Source: Archangium sp. (GTDB lineage: Bacteria; Myxococcota; Myxococcia; Myxococcales; Myxococcaceae). Taken from it: DNA of 64,000 nt. The notes below the pieces were generated by a model. That model was not told the origin of the DNA and searched no databases. It was given only the letters and a program-made list of their open reading frames with translations. The translations under genes and the position numbers were made by a program. The first letter of the stretch is position 1, and every line of letters begins with the position of its first letter. The DNA is taken from NCBI GenBank assembly GCA_030681645.1, contig JAUXRX010000011.1:1-64000 (forward strand), written 5' to 3'. Below are positions 1-7,548 of the stretch, piece by piece.

Positions 1-1
1 G

Positions 2-751
2 GAGGTGGTCGAGGCCCAGAGTGGAGCCAAGCCGTTCGACTTGTCGCTGCGCTTCCCCGGGCAGTACTTCGACCCCGAGACGCAGAAGCACGAGAACTGG
101 AACCGTTACTTCGACCCCCTGAGCGGGCGCTACCTCTCTCCTGAGCCTCTCCTGCAGTCACCGGCATACGTACGACGCATGGCCCAAAGCGGGATGAGCG
201 TCCCGACCTATGCGTACGCTCTCAACAATCCTCTGAAGTACATCGATCCGAACGGTCTGGGCGCACTTGACTCGATGGTCTCGGCATTCATGTGGGGCAC
301 GGGCCTCGTTTGGCCGGGCGCTCATGCCGGGTTCCGGATGGCAGACACGTACGCCCCTTGGCCTTTGCCAATCCCCTACGTTGAGAACCACCCGTTCATG
401 CCTGCTGGTACGACAACGACGTTCGGATCGGCGATTTGCAGCAGCGGGGCTATTTCAGCCTCAACCTGGAAGCATGAGGAACAGCACCTAAAGCAAGCGC
501 AGATGTTTAATTTCATCCCAGGGATGGGCGAACTCTACCTTCCCGAGCATCTCTTCTTTCAGGGCGTGTCGGCACTCCGTGGTGGAGGTTACGACCAGTA
601 CAATCCTCTGGAGACTGGCCCATATGGCCGACAGTTCACTGGTCAGGGTCACGCAGGAGACAATACTGCCCCGGTTCGCCCGTGGGAGGTGGTTGCTCCG
701 AGTCTTCCGCCGCGCCAGAGCTACCCGGGACTTGGCCACTTGGGGTTGTGA
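2..751 (+). CDS. Rhs-repeat protein C-terminal end with zincin-like toxin domain (5' partial)
   Basis: The frame is open at the left window edge, so only the last ~250 residues are visible. The first ~85 residues are the conserved Rhs-associated core end: GQYFDPETQ, NRYFDPLSGRYLSPEPLL, then YAYALNNPLKYIDPNGL, after which Rhs proteins switch to a variable C-terminal toxin. The variable tip holds KHEEQHLKQ, i.e. an HExxH zinc motif, followed by a Gly/Tyr/Leu-rich stretch (GMGELYLPEHLFF) and YNPLETGPYG, a plausible third-ligand Glu. That order resembles HExxH domains of the HEYGHTIQ type found in other bacterial proteins. Inference: a zincin-fold metallopeptidase effector released from an Rhs cage. 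The next gene is a good immunity candidate. The Rhs assignment is firm; the enzymatic activity is not. Confidence 0.85.
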   Translation, partial: EVVEAQSGAKPFDLSLRFPGQYFDPETQKHENWNRYFDPLSGRYLSPEPLLQSPAYVRRMAQSGMSVPTYAYALNNPLKYIDPNGLGALDSMVSAFMWGTGLVWPGAHAGFRMADTYAPWPLPIPYVENHPFMPAGTTTTFGSAICSSGAISASTWKHEEQHLKQAQMFNFIPGMGELYLPEHLFFQGVSALRGGGYDQYNPLETGPYGRQFTGQGHAGDNTAPVRPWEVVAPSLPPRQSYPGLGHLGL

Positions 752-756
752 TTGCG

Positions 757-1188
757 ATGCGCGCTCATCTTCCGATTATCCTGATTGCGCTCTTCGTCGG
801 GTGCCCTGCCCCGACGGTTACCGCAAACTTCCTGATCTCGGCGACGACCCCGACGCCCTTGTCAGAGGCTTGCATCATGGGTGCCTTGAGAGCGGCCTCC
901 GGTCGCGAACCAAGGAAGTCGGCGTATTCCACCTGCGTGGGTACAAAGACCTTCCACGCGACTCGGCCGTACGCCGAAATGTGTGTCGTCACTTCTGGCG
1001 AGAAGGTGGAACTGGAGATCTTCTTACCCATCGGAAAGGTTCCTGAGCCTGAGCTCTCGGCGGCACTCAAAGAGCTTCAAGGTCTCACTTCGACGCTTGG
1101 GTCCACGTGTGGTGTGCCCATCAAGGTAGAGAAATGCAACTGGAGTAGCGGCGCGACGACTAGACCCTGTCCTGATGACCGTCGATGA
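757..1188 (+). CDS. Small lipoprotein, candidate immunity protein for the Rhs tip
   Basis: 143 residues from ATG 757; GTG 748, which overlaps the Rhs stop (GTGA), is in frame and equally possible. The N-terminus is a short hydrophobic signal ending in a lipobox (IALFVGC), so the mature protein should be lipid-anchored in the envelope. The rest has several Cys residues (STCVG, EMCVVTS, STCGV, EKCNW) that could form disulfides, and no domain I recognise. Its position, directly behind a polymorphic Rhs tip and before a displaced second tip, is the classic place for an immunity gene; an envelope-anchored immunity protein would fit a toxin acting in the periplasm. Function is inferred from position only. 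Confidence 0.6.
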   Translation: MRAHLPIILIALFVGCPAPTVTANFLISATTPTPLSEACIMGALRAASGREPRKSAYSTCVGTKTFHATRPYAEMCVVTSGEKVELEIFLPIGKVPEPELSAALKELQGLTSTLGSTCGVPIKVEKCNWSSGATTRPCPDDRR

Positions 1189-1474
1189 GCGATACCTCTC
1201 TCCTGAGCCCATGCTTCAGGACCCACAGTTCGTGCGAGGGGTCGCGCAAGCCGGCTTCACCGCGCCAACTTACGCCTACGCCGCCAACAATCCGATTCTC
1301 TACACAGATCAGTCCGGTTCGTGGCCGAACAGTTGCCAAGCACACCCGCTCGCGTGTGCCAGCGGTGCAGGCGCGTTGGTTCTGTCTGGGGACGTCGTTG
1401 TGACAACTGCTGCTGGCGCTGGTGCTGGAGTCGGCGTGTGTGGTGCCATTGGTACATATGGCCCCCGCTTCTGA
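1175..1474 (+). pseudogene. Displaced (orphan) Rhs C-terminal tip, probably frameshifted
   Basis: Begins inside the last codons of the preceding gene and immediately repeats the Rhs core end: RYLSPEPMLQDPQFVRG and PTYAYAANNPILYTDQSG, matching the first Rhs protein (RYLSPEPLLQ, PTYAYALNNPLKYIDPNG). Identity at DNA level starts abruptly at the TACCTCTCTCCTGAGCC block near 1193 (also at 131). A Gly/Ala/Val-rich linker follows and the frame stops at 1474, too early for a toxin domain; a protein-like continuation lies in another frame (1477-1680). There is no Rhs core upstream, so this is an orphan CT module that would need recombination with a full Rhs gene to be expressed as a toxin. Confidence 0.65.
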
Positions 1475-1476
1475 CC

Positions 1477-1680
1477 ATGGGCGTTATTCTGCATGCAAAC
1501 AGCAGTCATATGGGTGTGGCTGATATGGCTGGTAGAGCCAATGCTGCGCCAATTGCAGAGGCGATTAGAATGGAATGTCGAACTGCTGGAGGGCCGGAGG
1601 ATGTGTGTTGCCGAGAGAGGGAAATTGCCTTCTGCGGCAAGGAGAATCTTTGGCCCAAGAATGACGGGTGCTTCCCGTGA
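1477..1680 (+). CDS. Short ORF, likely displaced toxin tip of the orphan Rhs module
   Basis: A 67-codon frame from ATG 1477, three bases past the stop of the Rhs-like frame. It encodes a Cys-rich tail (MECRTAGG, EDVCCREREIAFCGKENLW, NDGCFP). Its stop overlaps GTG 1677 of the next gene in a GTGA arrangement, which argues that this frame was once translated. The simplest reading is that it is the C-terminal part of the orphan Rhs tip, cut from its linker by a frameshift between about 1440 and 1476. An independent small gene cannot be excluded; no ribosome-binding site is evident. Confidence 0.4.
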   Translation: MGVILHANSSHMGVADMAGRANAAPIAEAIRMECRTAGGPEDVCCREREIAFCGKENLWPKNDGCFP

Positions 1681-2417
1681 GCGCTGAGGAGCCAAGGGAA
1701 GCTAGAATTGTCCATTTGATGGCGCGGATCACCGCAAACTCTCCGCCAGCTGTCTTTGCTGAAGTCGTGGATTTGTTGCGTCAGATATCTCACGACATTC
1801 CACGCAGCTATCAGGCCTTCAGTGTGATCTTCGTGACCGTTGCAGATCGCGTCTCCATGCTGCAGCAGTTGGATGATTCGGGACTCCTTTCGGAAATGGG
1901 CTCCAGTGGGTCCGGCGACCTGGTCAGGGCCGCTGCATTTGCGTATTGGCGGCTCGGTAGGCACGACCGTGCGGCCGAGCTGCAGGCGGTGGCGAACTCT
2001 CGCACTGCCCCGGAGCCGGAGCTCGATCTCGGCGCCCGGGTGCTTTCGGCAATCGAGAATTTTGGGGCGATCGGAACTGAGGAGGCTGCACAGGCGGCGT
2101 GGTCGAGCTTCGCGGAGATGGACGAGGTGTCGGAGAAGTTCTGGCCCTTGGCTGCCGAGTTGTTGGTGATCGGGCTGGACGAACATTCGTTGCTTCGCTC
2201 AGAGGTCGGCGATGCGATGTTGGCGAAGCTGACCTCAGTCCTACCCGAGCAGAGCGCGTTCCGGTTGGCGGCGTTCATCTCTTGGCGAAGAGGGGATGCT
2301 GCCGCCGCAGCGGAATCGCAGGAGCGCTCGCTGAACGCACCGTTCCGCGGCGACATGTCGCACGTCCAGTACATCGCTGCGCGCATCAATGCCCGCCCGG
2401 ATCTGTACCGTCGCTGA
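1677..2417 (+). CDS. Helical hypothetical protein, candidate partner/immunity of the orphan Rhs tip
   Basis: 246 residues from GTG 1677, which overlaps the stop of the upstream frame (GTGA); GTG 1668 is an alternative. The protein is alpha-helical and Ala/Leu/Glu-rich, with TPR/HEAT-like helix pairs (e.g. DLVRAAAFAYWRLGRHDRAAELQAV and FRLAAFISWRRGDAAAAAESQ split around residues 80 and 205). There is no signal peptide or membrane segment, so it is probably cytosolic. Base composition is less GC-rich than the housekeeping genes further on, as for the whole first 2.7 kb. Coupling to the orphan tip suggests an immunity role; no family was recognised. Confidence 0.55.
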   Translation: MSAEEPREARIVHLMARITANSPPAVFAEVVDLLRQISHDIPRSYQAFSVIFVTVADRVSMLQQLDDSGLLSEMGSSGSGDLVRAAAFAYWRLGRHDRAAELQAVANSRTAPEPELDLGARVLSAIENFGAIGTEEAAQAAWSSFAEMDEVSEKFWPLAAELLVIGLDEHSLLRSEVGDAMLAKLTSVLPEQSAFRLAAFISWRRGDAAAAAESQERSLNAPFRGDMSHVQYIAARINARPDLYRR

Positions 2418-2723
2418 TTTGTACGCGTTTGACGACGATCCGGTACGGCTGAAGGGACTGCAACATCGTCTGATCCAGGCACGTGCCGAGTTCGAGGTGC
2501 GCGCGCTCGTGATGGCTCGAGGCAGCTGATGGCCGCGATTGCGCACTCGATGATGGCGAGTGATGCGCATGCTCGAGCAGCGGTCAGAACTGAGCTGCGA
2601 GCGATCGTCGAAGGTCCGGTGGAGTTCTATCGGAGACTGGCTGAGAACGAACTCCGGAAGCGCGCCAACAAGTGGGGTCCGGAATGAGCCTGTCATTGCG
2701 CTCGATACCGATGAACCGCGCGG
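2418..2723. other. Gene-poor 306 bp with remnants of reading frames
   Basis: Between the helical protein and the histidine kinase. From about 2413 to 2529 a frame without a start codon reads ADLYAFDDDPVRLKGLQHRL and onward, ending in a TGATG overlap with the small frame at 2529. This looks like a degraded coding tail of the Rhs-associated island. No promoter or terminator was recognised. Confidence 0.4.
2529..2687 (+). CDS. Small 52-aa ORF at the end of the Rhs island
   Basis: ATG 2529 overlaps the TGA of an upstream start-less frame (TGATG). It encodes a charged helical peptide (MAAIAHSMMASDAHARAAV ... VEFYRRLAENELRKRANKW). Too short for family assignment. It may be the C-terminal remnant of a larger protein whose upstream part is the open but start-less frame just before it. 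Confidence 0.3.
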   Translation: MAAIAHSMMASDAHARAAVRTELRAIVEGPVEFYRRLAENELRKRANKWGPE

Positions 2724-4952
2724 TCAACGCTCATCCCGACTCGCCTTCAGGAGCAGCCCTTCCAGCGTCGTCGCGGTGAACGGCTTCTCCAGCACCGGCG
2801 GGTTGGTCGCCGCCAGGAACCGCTCCGCGCGCTCAGTGAAGGTGCCACCCGTCATGAACACGAAGATCTGCCGCTGCGCCGGGGTGAGCTGCTCCCACAC
2901 GTCGATGCCCGACACCTCGGGCATCATCAGGTCGCACAGCACCAGGTCGTACTCGAGGCCCGCGTTCAGCTTCGCCAGCGCCTCGCGGCCGCTGTGGGCC
3001 AGCGTGAGATCATGCGACTTGCTCAGCAGCCGCTGCAGCGACCGCAGAATCGACGGCTCGTCGTCGACCAGCAGCACCCGCGCCCGGCGCCGCGCGGGCA
3101 CCGGGGTGGTCGAGCTGCCCGTGAACGTCCCCACCGCCACCGGCAGCCGCACCTCGAAGGTGCTGCCCGCCCCCAGCGTGCTGGTGACCGAGATGACGCC
3201 GCCCGCGTCCTTCACGATGCCCTGGCTGATGAAGAGCCCCAGCCCCGTGCCCTCGCCGATCTGCTTGGTCGAGAAGAACGGATCGAAGATGCGCGGCAGC
3301 ACCTCGGCCGGGATGCCCCGGCCCGTGTCGCTCACCGCCACCACCACCTGATCGCCGTCTTGCCGCGTGGCCACCGTCACCCGGTTCTCCGCGGCGTGCC
3401 CGTCGGGCATGGCGTGCGCGGCGTTGACCAGCAGGTTCAGGAACACCTGGCCCAGCCGCGCCTCGTTGGCGAACACCGCCGAGATGGGCTGGAAGTCGGT
3501 CACGATGCGCGCCCGGTGCCGCAGCTCGTTCTTGGCCATGTTGAGCGACGCCTCGACGATGCGCACCACGTCGCAGTGCCCCCGCTGGTGCTCGTCGATG
3601 CGCGCGAAGGGCTTGAGCCCCAGCACGATCTGCCGCACCCGCTCGGCGCCCTCGAGCGCCTCGTTGACCGCGTCGCGCAGGTCGACCAGGTCGACGCCTG
3701 GAATGGGCGGGAGCGCGGCGAGCTCCCCCTTGACCACGTTCAGGTTCGCCAGCACGAACGCCAGCGGGTTGTTGATCTCGTGCGCCACCCCCGCGGCCAT
3801 CGTGCCCAGGCTGGTGAGCCGCTCGGCGAGGCGCAGCTTGGCCTGCAGCAGGCTCTGCTGCGTCACGTCCTGGATGACGACCAGCTCCCGGGTGCCCACG
3901 CCGCTGCCGTCGGTGATGCGCCGGGCCCAGAGGCGCACCTCGCGGGGCTCGTCGCGGGCGGTGCGCAGCCGCAGCTGGAGCGGCGGCGGGGGCGTGTTCG
4001 GCGTCAGCGCCTGCAGGTACGCGCGGTAGCGCGGCAGATCGTCGGTGGCGATGAACTGGTCGAGCGTGGTGGCGGTGAGCCCCGAGCCCTCGTCGAGCTG
4101 CAGGAGCTCGCGCAGCCGCGAGGTGAGGTGCGCGGTGCTCTCCACCAGGTCGCGTTCGATCACCGCCAGCTCGGCCAGCTCGAAGGCCTCGTCGAGCAGC
4201 TCCCGCGAGCGGCCGATCTGCCGCTGCTCGGCCAGCCGCTGGGTGACGTCGGTGCCGCGCAGGAAGAGCGCCTCGCCCAGGTGCGGCGTCGAGCCGCGCG
4301 CCACGTGCCAGCCGATGCTCCGGTACGAGCCGTCGGCCGCCTGGAGCCGGGTGGTGTACTCGGCGGCCTGGCTCAGGGTGAGCGCCACGTCGTCGGGGTG
4401 CACCAGCTCGAGCAGCCCGCGGCCGAAGTACTTCTCGCTCGGCCAGCCCAGCACCGTCTTCACCGCGTCGTTCACCTCGAGCACCCGGTGATCGGGCGTC
4501 GCCACCACGAAGAGATCCGCCGACAGCTCGAAGAAGAGCTCGAACACCCGCAGCTCGTTCACCACCGCCAGCTCGCGCGAGATGTCGAGGAAGACCGCCA
4601 CCACCTGCTCCACCTCGCCCGAAGGCGAGAGCAGGGGCAGGGCCGAGACCACCAGCTCACGGTAGTCGCCGCCGGGGAGGCGCACCCCGATGCGGCGCCG
4701 GTAGATGGGCCGCCTGGTGAGCCGTGCTTCGACCGAGGGCACCTCGTCGGGTGGCAGGGGGGTGAGATCGGCGCGAAGCAGCGCCCAGCGGGGATCGACG
4801 TCGGACTTGCCCAGCAGCTGGTCCGCCGAGAGCCCCAGCACCTCGAGCGCACACTGGTTGAACTCGACGATCTGCCCGGCGGCGTCGTGGACGACCACTC
4901 CTTCCGAGAGCGACTCGATGACTCTGAGGAATTCGATCGACGGCCGCGTCAC
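2724..4952 (-). CDS. PAS-domain hybrid sensor histidine kinase with C-terminal receiver
   Basis: A cytoplasmic hybrid kinase. Order (numbered from the longest frame, GTG 5021, 765 aa): PAS from ~27 (IEFLRVIESLSEGVVVHD), a second PAS near 155-265, a third poorly defined PAS-like part, a HisKA H-box with His ~414 (AAGVAHEINNPLAF), a HATPase_c domain (N-box LNLLVNAAHAMPDG, G1 DTGRGIP, G2 GEGTGLGL) and a receiver with acceptor Asp ~697 (VLCDLMMPE) and Lys in LEKPF. No membrane segment. The 5021 start lies in a dispersed repeat, translated as RSPRAESRG, so GTG 4952 (HVTRPSIEF) is the likelier start, although neither has a clear ribosome-binding site. The receiver at the end suggests phosphorelay output to an unlinked partner. 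Confidence 0.9.
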   Translation of the reverse strand: MTRPSIEFLRVIESLSEGVVVHDAAGQIVEFNQCALEVLGLSADQLLGKSDVDPRWALLRADLTPLPPDEVPSVEARLTRRPIYRRRIGVRLPGGDYRELVVSALPLLSPSGEVEQVVAVFLDISRELAVVNELRVFELFFELSADLFVVATPDHRVLEVNDAVKTVLGWPSEKYFGRGLLELVHPDDVALTLSQAAEYTTRLQAADGSYRSIGWHVARGSTPHLGEALFLRGTDVTQRLAEQRQIGRSRELLDEAFELAELAVIERDLVESTAHLTSRLRELLQLDEGSGLTATTLDQFIATDDLPRYRAYLQALTPNTPPPPLQLRLRTARDEPREVRLWARRITDGSGVGTRELVVIQDVTQQSLLQAKLRLAERLTSLGTMAAGVAHEINNPLAFVLANLNVVKGELAALPPIPGVDLVDLRDAVNEALEGAERVRQIVLGLKPFARIDEHQRGHCDVVRIVEASLNMAKNELRHRARIVTDFQPISAVFANEARLGQVFLNLLVNAAHAMPDGHAAENRVTVATRQDGDQVVVAVSDTGRGIPAEVLPRIFDPFFSTKQIGEGTGLGLFISQGIVKDAGGVISVTSTLGAGSTFEVRLPVAVGTFTGSSTTPVPARRRARVLLVDDEPSILRSLQRLLSKSHDLTLAHSGREALAKLNAGLEYDLVLCDLMMPEVSGIDVWEQLTPAQRQIFVFMTGGTFTERAERFLAATNPPVLEKPFTATTLEGLLLKASRDER

Positions 4953-4983
4953 GTGAGCCCAGGAGTCAGAGACAGGTGTTGCG

Positions 4984-5010
4984 CCCCTCGACTCCGCTCG
5001 GGGTGAACGG
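4984..5010. repeat. Dispersed repeat family i (GTTCACCCCGAGCGGAGTCGAG), single copy
   Basis: CCCTCGACTCCGCTCGGGGTGAACGG-type element upstream of the kinase, the same family as at 14.0, 29.3, 47.1, 53.4 and 55.8 kb. Here it is a single copy, read in the longest possible kinase frame as RSPRAESRG. Confidence 0.8.
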
Positions 5011-5048
5011 AAGGGCCGCACTGAGGCTGCTCCCGTTCGCCGGACCGT

Positions 5049-5759
5049 TCAAGGCCTTGATTCGGGTCCGGGTTCCGAGGTGACCCACCAGGTCACCGCC
5101 GTGCCCACCGCCGAGAGTGCGCTGATCACCCACGCGATGGTCGAGCCCACCGCGTGCGCCTGGGCCGAGTCGCCGAGGCGGTAGAAGTCTGACTCGAACC
5201 GGGCCGTGTTCGCTTCCGTCGCCAGGCTCTGGGCGCGCAGGCCGAGCGCGAGGCCGGTGACGAACGAGGCGATCGACACCACGCCGAGCGAGAGGGGCAG
5301 GGCGCGCTTCATCAGCACCGGGCCGAGGGGCTCACTGACGCCGGGAGGGCGCGGCTCCAGCTTCGGCTTGAGCGGCGTATCGGTCGGCAGGTCCGAGTCG
5401 GGGAGATCGCGGTCGGGCAGGGGCGGCGGCGGGGCCCTCAGCGCGCGCTTCACCTCGAGGAAGAACTCGACCGCCTTGGGGCTGGTGTACGGCGGCAGCT
5501 CGGTGGCCTCGTCGATGCGCAGCGCGGTGCTGAAGTGGTCGGCCGCGGCCTTCTTCTGCCCGAGGTTGAACTTGCACAGGCCGGCGTGGAGCTCGATCTC
5601 CCGCAGCTCGTCGGGCGTGCTCTGCCACTGCGTGGCGGCCTGCTTGAGCCGCTCGACGCAGCGCTCGAAGTCGAGGTTCTGCTCGTGCTCGAGCGCCTGG
5701 GCGAGGAAGGGGTTCGGGCCCGCGGCGAGCACCGCGGTGAGCACGAGGCTGGAGATCAC
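5049..5759 (-). CDS. Exported or membrane-anchored TPR-like protein with two C-terminal membrane helices
   Basis: 236 residues. GTG 5759 overlaps the stop of the upstream lipoprotein gene (GTGA), which fixes the start. The N-terminal hydrophobic segment (VISSLVLTAVLAAGPNPF) looks like a signal peptide. Residues ~20-105 are TPR-like helices (FERCVERLKQAATQW, ELHAGLCKFNLGQKKAA), then a Pro/Asp-rich linker (~108-145), then two membrane segments (LPLSLGVVSIASFVTGLALGL ~155-175 and AWVISALSAVGTAVTWWV ~209-226). Similar tetratricopeptide-then-TM proteins are common as unnamed myxobacterial envelope proteins. Coupled translation with the lipoprotein suggests they act together. Function unknown. Confidence 0.75.
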   Translation of the reverse strand: MISSLVLTAVLAAGPNPFLAQALEHEQNLDFERCVERLKQAATQWQSTPDELREIELHAGLCKFNLGQKKAAADHFSTALRIDEATELPPYTSPKAVEFFLEVKRALRAPPPPLPDRDLPDSDLPTDTPLKPKLEPRPPGVSEPLGPVLMKRALPLSLGVVSIASFVTGLALGLRAQSLATEANTARFESDFYRLGDSAQAHAVGSTIAWVISALSAVGTAVTWWVTSEPGPESRP

Positions 5760-6589
5760 GGCTGGTCTCCCAACGGCACGAGCAGATCGTCGGCGAGCTG
5801 CCAGCTCGAGAGGGTGACGGTGAACGCGGTGCCCGCATCGCCGTCGTAGCGCGCGATGCCCAGGGAGAGCTCGGCGGGCGGCAGGGTGGCACCGCCGGTC
5901 ACGGCCGTGTCGGCCTGGAGCACGTCGTTGAGGCGCACCTGCCGGGCGCTGCCCACGCGCCACGCCACCTCCACCACCCAGTCGCCCGCGGTGAAGCCGC
6001 CGTCGACCGTGAAGCGCTCCACCAGGGCGGGGCCGCCCACCGTCTGCGCGTCGCTCTCCACCACCAGCCGGCCCGCGCCGTCGAAGCCGATGCGCGCGAA
6101 GGCCTGGCCCGACTGCGTGCCCACGTACGCCACCGGCACGAAGCCGCGCACCGAGAGCGGCGCCACCAGGGTGATGCGGCCACGCAGGCGGCCCTCGAGC
6201 GTGCGGGGGAGCCGGTTCAGGTCGACCAGCTCGGCGGTCGCGGTGTCCTGCGAGTCGAGGGGGCCCAGGATGGTGGCGAGCACGCGGTTGCCGCGCGCGG
6301 GGTCGATGTCCACCGTGCAGCCCGGGTCGACGGTGGTGTTGGTGAAGCCGTGCAGGCGCTGCTGCCAGCGGGGCAGGCCCGCATCGACGCCGGCGTCGGG
6401 GTCGGGGTTGGGCAGCCCGCTGTCGGTGCCGCCCCCGTCGAAGGGCGTGAGATCGAGGCAGCGCCCGCTGATGCACGTGCGGGGGGCGCGGCAGGCGTGC
6501 GTCTCGTCACAGGCTCTCCCGGAGACGTCGTCGAGTTCGATCGCGCAGCCCGCGAGGAGCAGGGCGACGACGCTGCACAGCCGGATCAC
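5756..6589 (-). CDS. Secreted lipoprotein, unknown function
   Basis: 277 residues. The signal ends in a lipobox (VALLLAGC), followed by a Cys-containing segment (RACDETHACRAPRTCISGRC) and an Asp/Gly/Pro-rich linker (DGGGTDSGLPNPDPDAG). The remaining ~200 residues are beta-rich, with alternating hydrophobic strands; a lectin-like jelly-roll is possible but I see no decisive motif. The short Cys-rich segment after the lipobox followed by a low-complexity linker is a common design of myxobacterial surface lipoproteins. First gene of a coupled pair with the TPR/TM protein. Confidence 0.75.
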   Translation of the reverse strand: MIRLCSVVALLLAGCAIELDDVSGRACDETHACRAPRTCISGRCLDLTPFDGGGTDSGLPNPDPDAGVDAGLPRWQQRLHGFTNTTVDPGCTVDIDPARGNRVLATILGPLDSQDTATAELVDLNRLPRTLEGRLRGRITLVAPLSVRGFVPVAYVGTQSGQAFARIGFDGAGRLVVESDAQTVGGPALVERFTVDGGFTAGDWVVEVAWRVGSARQVRLNDVLQADTAVTGGATLPPAELSLGIARYDGDAGTAFTVTLSSWQLADDLLVPLGDQP

Positions 6590-6633
6590 AGGCGCATGGT
6601 GTCACTGCGGGGTGCGCGGTCCAAGCAACGTTC

Positions 6634-6680
6634 GCCCCTCACCCCGGCCCTCTCCCCGCTGGCGCAGGGAGAGGGAGACA
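6634..6680. repeat. Dispersed palindromic repeat family ii (GAGAGGG type)
   Basis: CCCTCACCCCGGCCCTCTCC followed by GCAGGGAGAGGGAGACA; arms can pair as a hairpin (CTCTCCC/GGGAGAG). Sits between the divergent lipoprotein and acyltransferase genes. Other copies near 26.9, 30.6, 35.3, 52.4 and 61.6 kb. Confidence 0.75.
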
Positions 6681-6696
6681 GTAGGCTCCGCCGCCC

Positions 6697-7548
6697 GTGA
6701 ACGGACGAATCGCCGATCTCATGAAGCAGGGCCTGCGCAAGTGGACGCTCTCGATGGCCGGGGGCGATCTCGACGAGCGCCTCGAGGGCAGCCGCCCCCA
6801 GAACGAGTACGGCGTCGACCCGTGGGGTTACAGCCTCGACTACACGCTCTCGGCCGTGGGCCCCTTCCTCTGGCTCTACAAGCACTACTTCCGGGTCGAG
6901 ACCTTCGGCATCGACAAGGTGCCGGCGGGGCGGGTGCTGCTCATCTCGAACCACTCGGGCCAGCTCCCCGTCGACGGGGCGATGATCGGCGTGGCGATGC
7001 TGTCCGAAGCGAACCCGCCGCGCGCGATTCGCAGCATGGTGGAGAAGTGGGTGCCCTCGCTGCCCTTCGTCTCGACCTTCTTCGCGCGCATGGGGCAGGT
7101 GGTGGGCACGCCCGAGAACTGCCGCCAGCTGCTCGAGAAAGACGAGGCGATCCTCGTCTTCCCCGAGGGCATCAAGGGCATCAGCAAGCTCTACCCGCAG
7201 CGTTACCAGTTGCAGGAGTTCGGCCTGGGCTTCATGCGCCTCGCCCTCGAGACCAACACCCCCATCATTCCCATCGCGGTCATCGGCGGTGAAGAGCAGG
7301 CGCCGGCCATCGTGAACGTGAAGCCGCTGGCGAAGCTGCTGGGCTTCCCGGTGATGCCGCTGACGCCCTATGGCCCGCCGTTCCCGTTGCCGGTGAAGTA
7401 CCGGCTGCACTTCGGAGAGCCGCTCTTCTTCACGGGGCGGGCCGACGACGATGACAGCGAGCTGGAGAAGAAGGTGAAGGTGGTGCGCGCGGCGATTCAG
7501 TCGATGATCGAGCAGGGCCTCAAGGACCGGAAGGCGGTCTTCTGGTGA
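6697..7548 (+). CDS. PlsC/MGAT-like acyltransferase
   Basis: 283 residues from GTG 6697 (ATG 6721 also possible). Shows the glycerolipid acyltransferase blocks: SNHSGQLPVDGAM around residues 83-96 (block I His and Asp, with six rather than four residues between them, as in the LPLAT/MGAT-like subgroup) and FPEGIKGISKLYPQRYQ around 163-179 (block III). A further IIPIAVIGGEEQAP stretch matches block IV. It probably transfers acyl chains to a lysophospholipid or another glycerol-based acceptor at the inner membrane. The next gene starts inside its stop codon (GTGA), so the two are translated together; the pairing with an epimerase suggests lipid or glycolipid modification. Confidence 0.85.
   Translation: MNGRIADLMKQGLRKWTLSMAGGDLDERLEGSRPQNEYGVDPWGYSLDYTLSAVGPFLWLYKHYFRVETFGIDKVPAGRVLLISNHSGQLPVDGAMIGVAMLSEANPPRAIRSMVEKWVPSLPFVSTFFARMGQVVGTPENCRQLLEKDEAILVFPEGIKGISKLYPQRYQLQEFGLGFMRLALETNTPIIPIAVIGGEEQAPAIVNVKPLAKLLGFPVMPLTPYGPPFPLPVKYRLHFGEPLFFTGRADDDDSELEKKVKVVRAAIQSMIEQGLKDRKAVFW

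Noticed and set aside
2994..5006. A 670-aa open frame on the strand opposite the hybrid kinase
   Set aside because: GC-rich codon use leaves the antisense frame open; its composition is Arg/His/Ala-rich and domain-free, while the minus frame has full kinase motifs.
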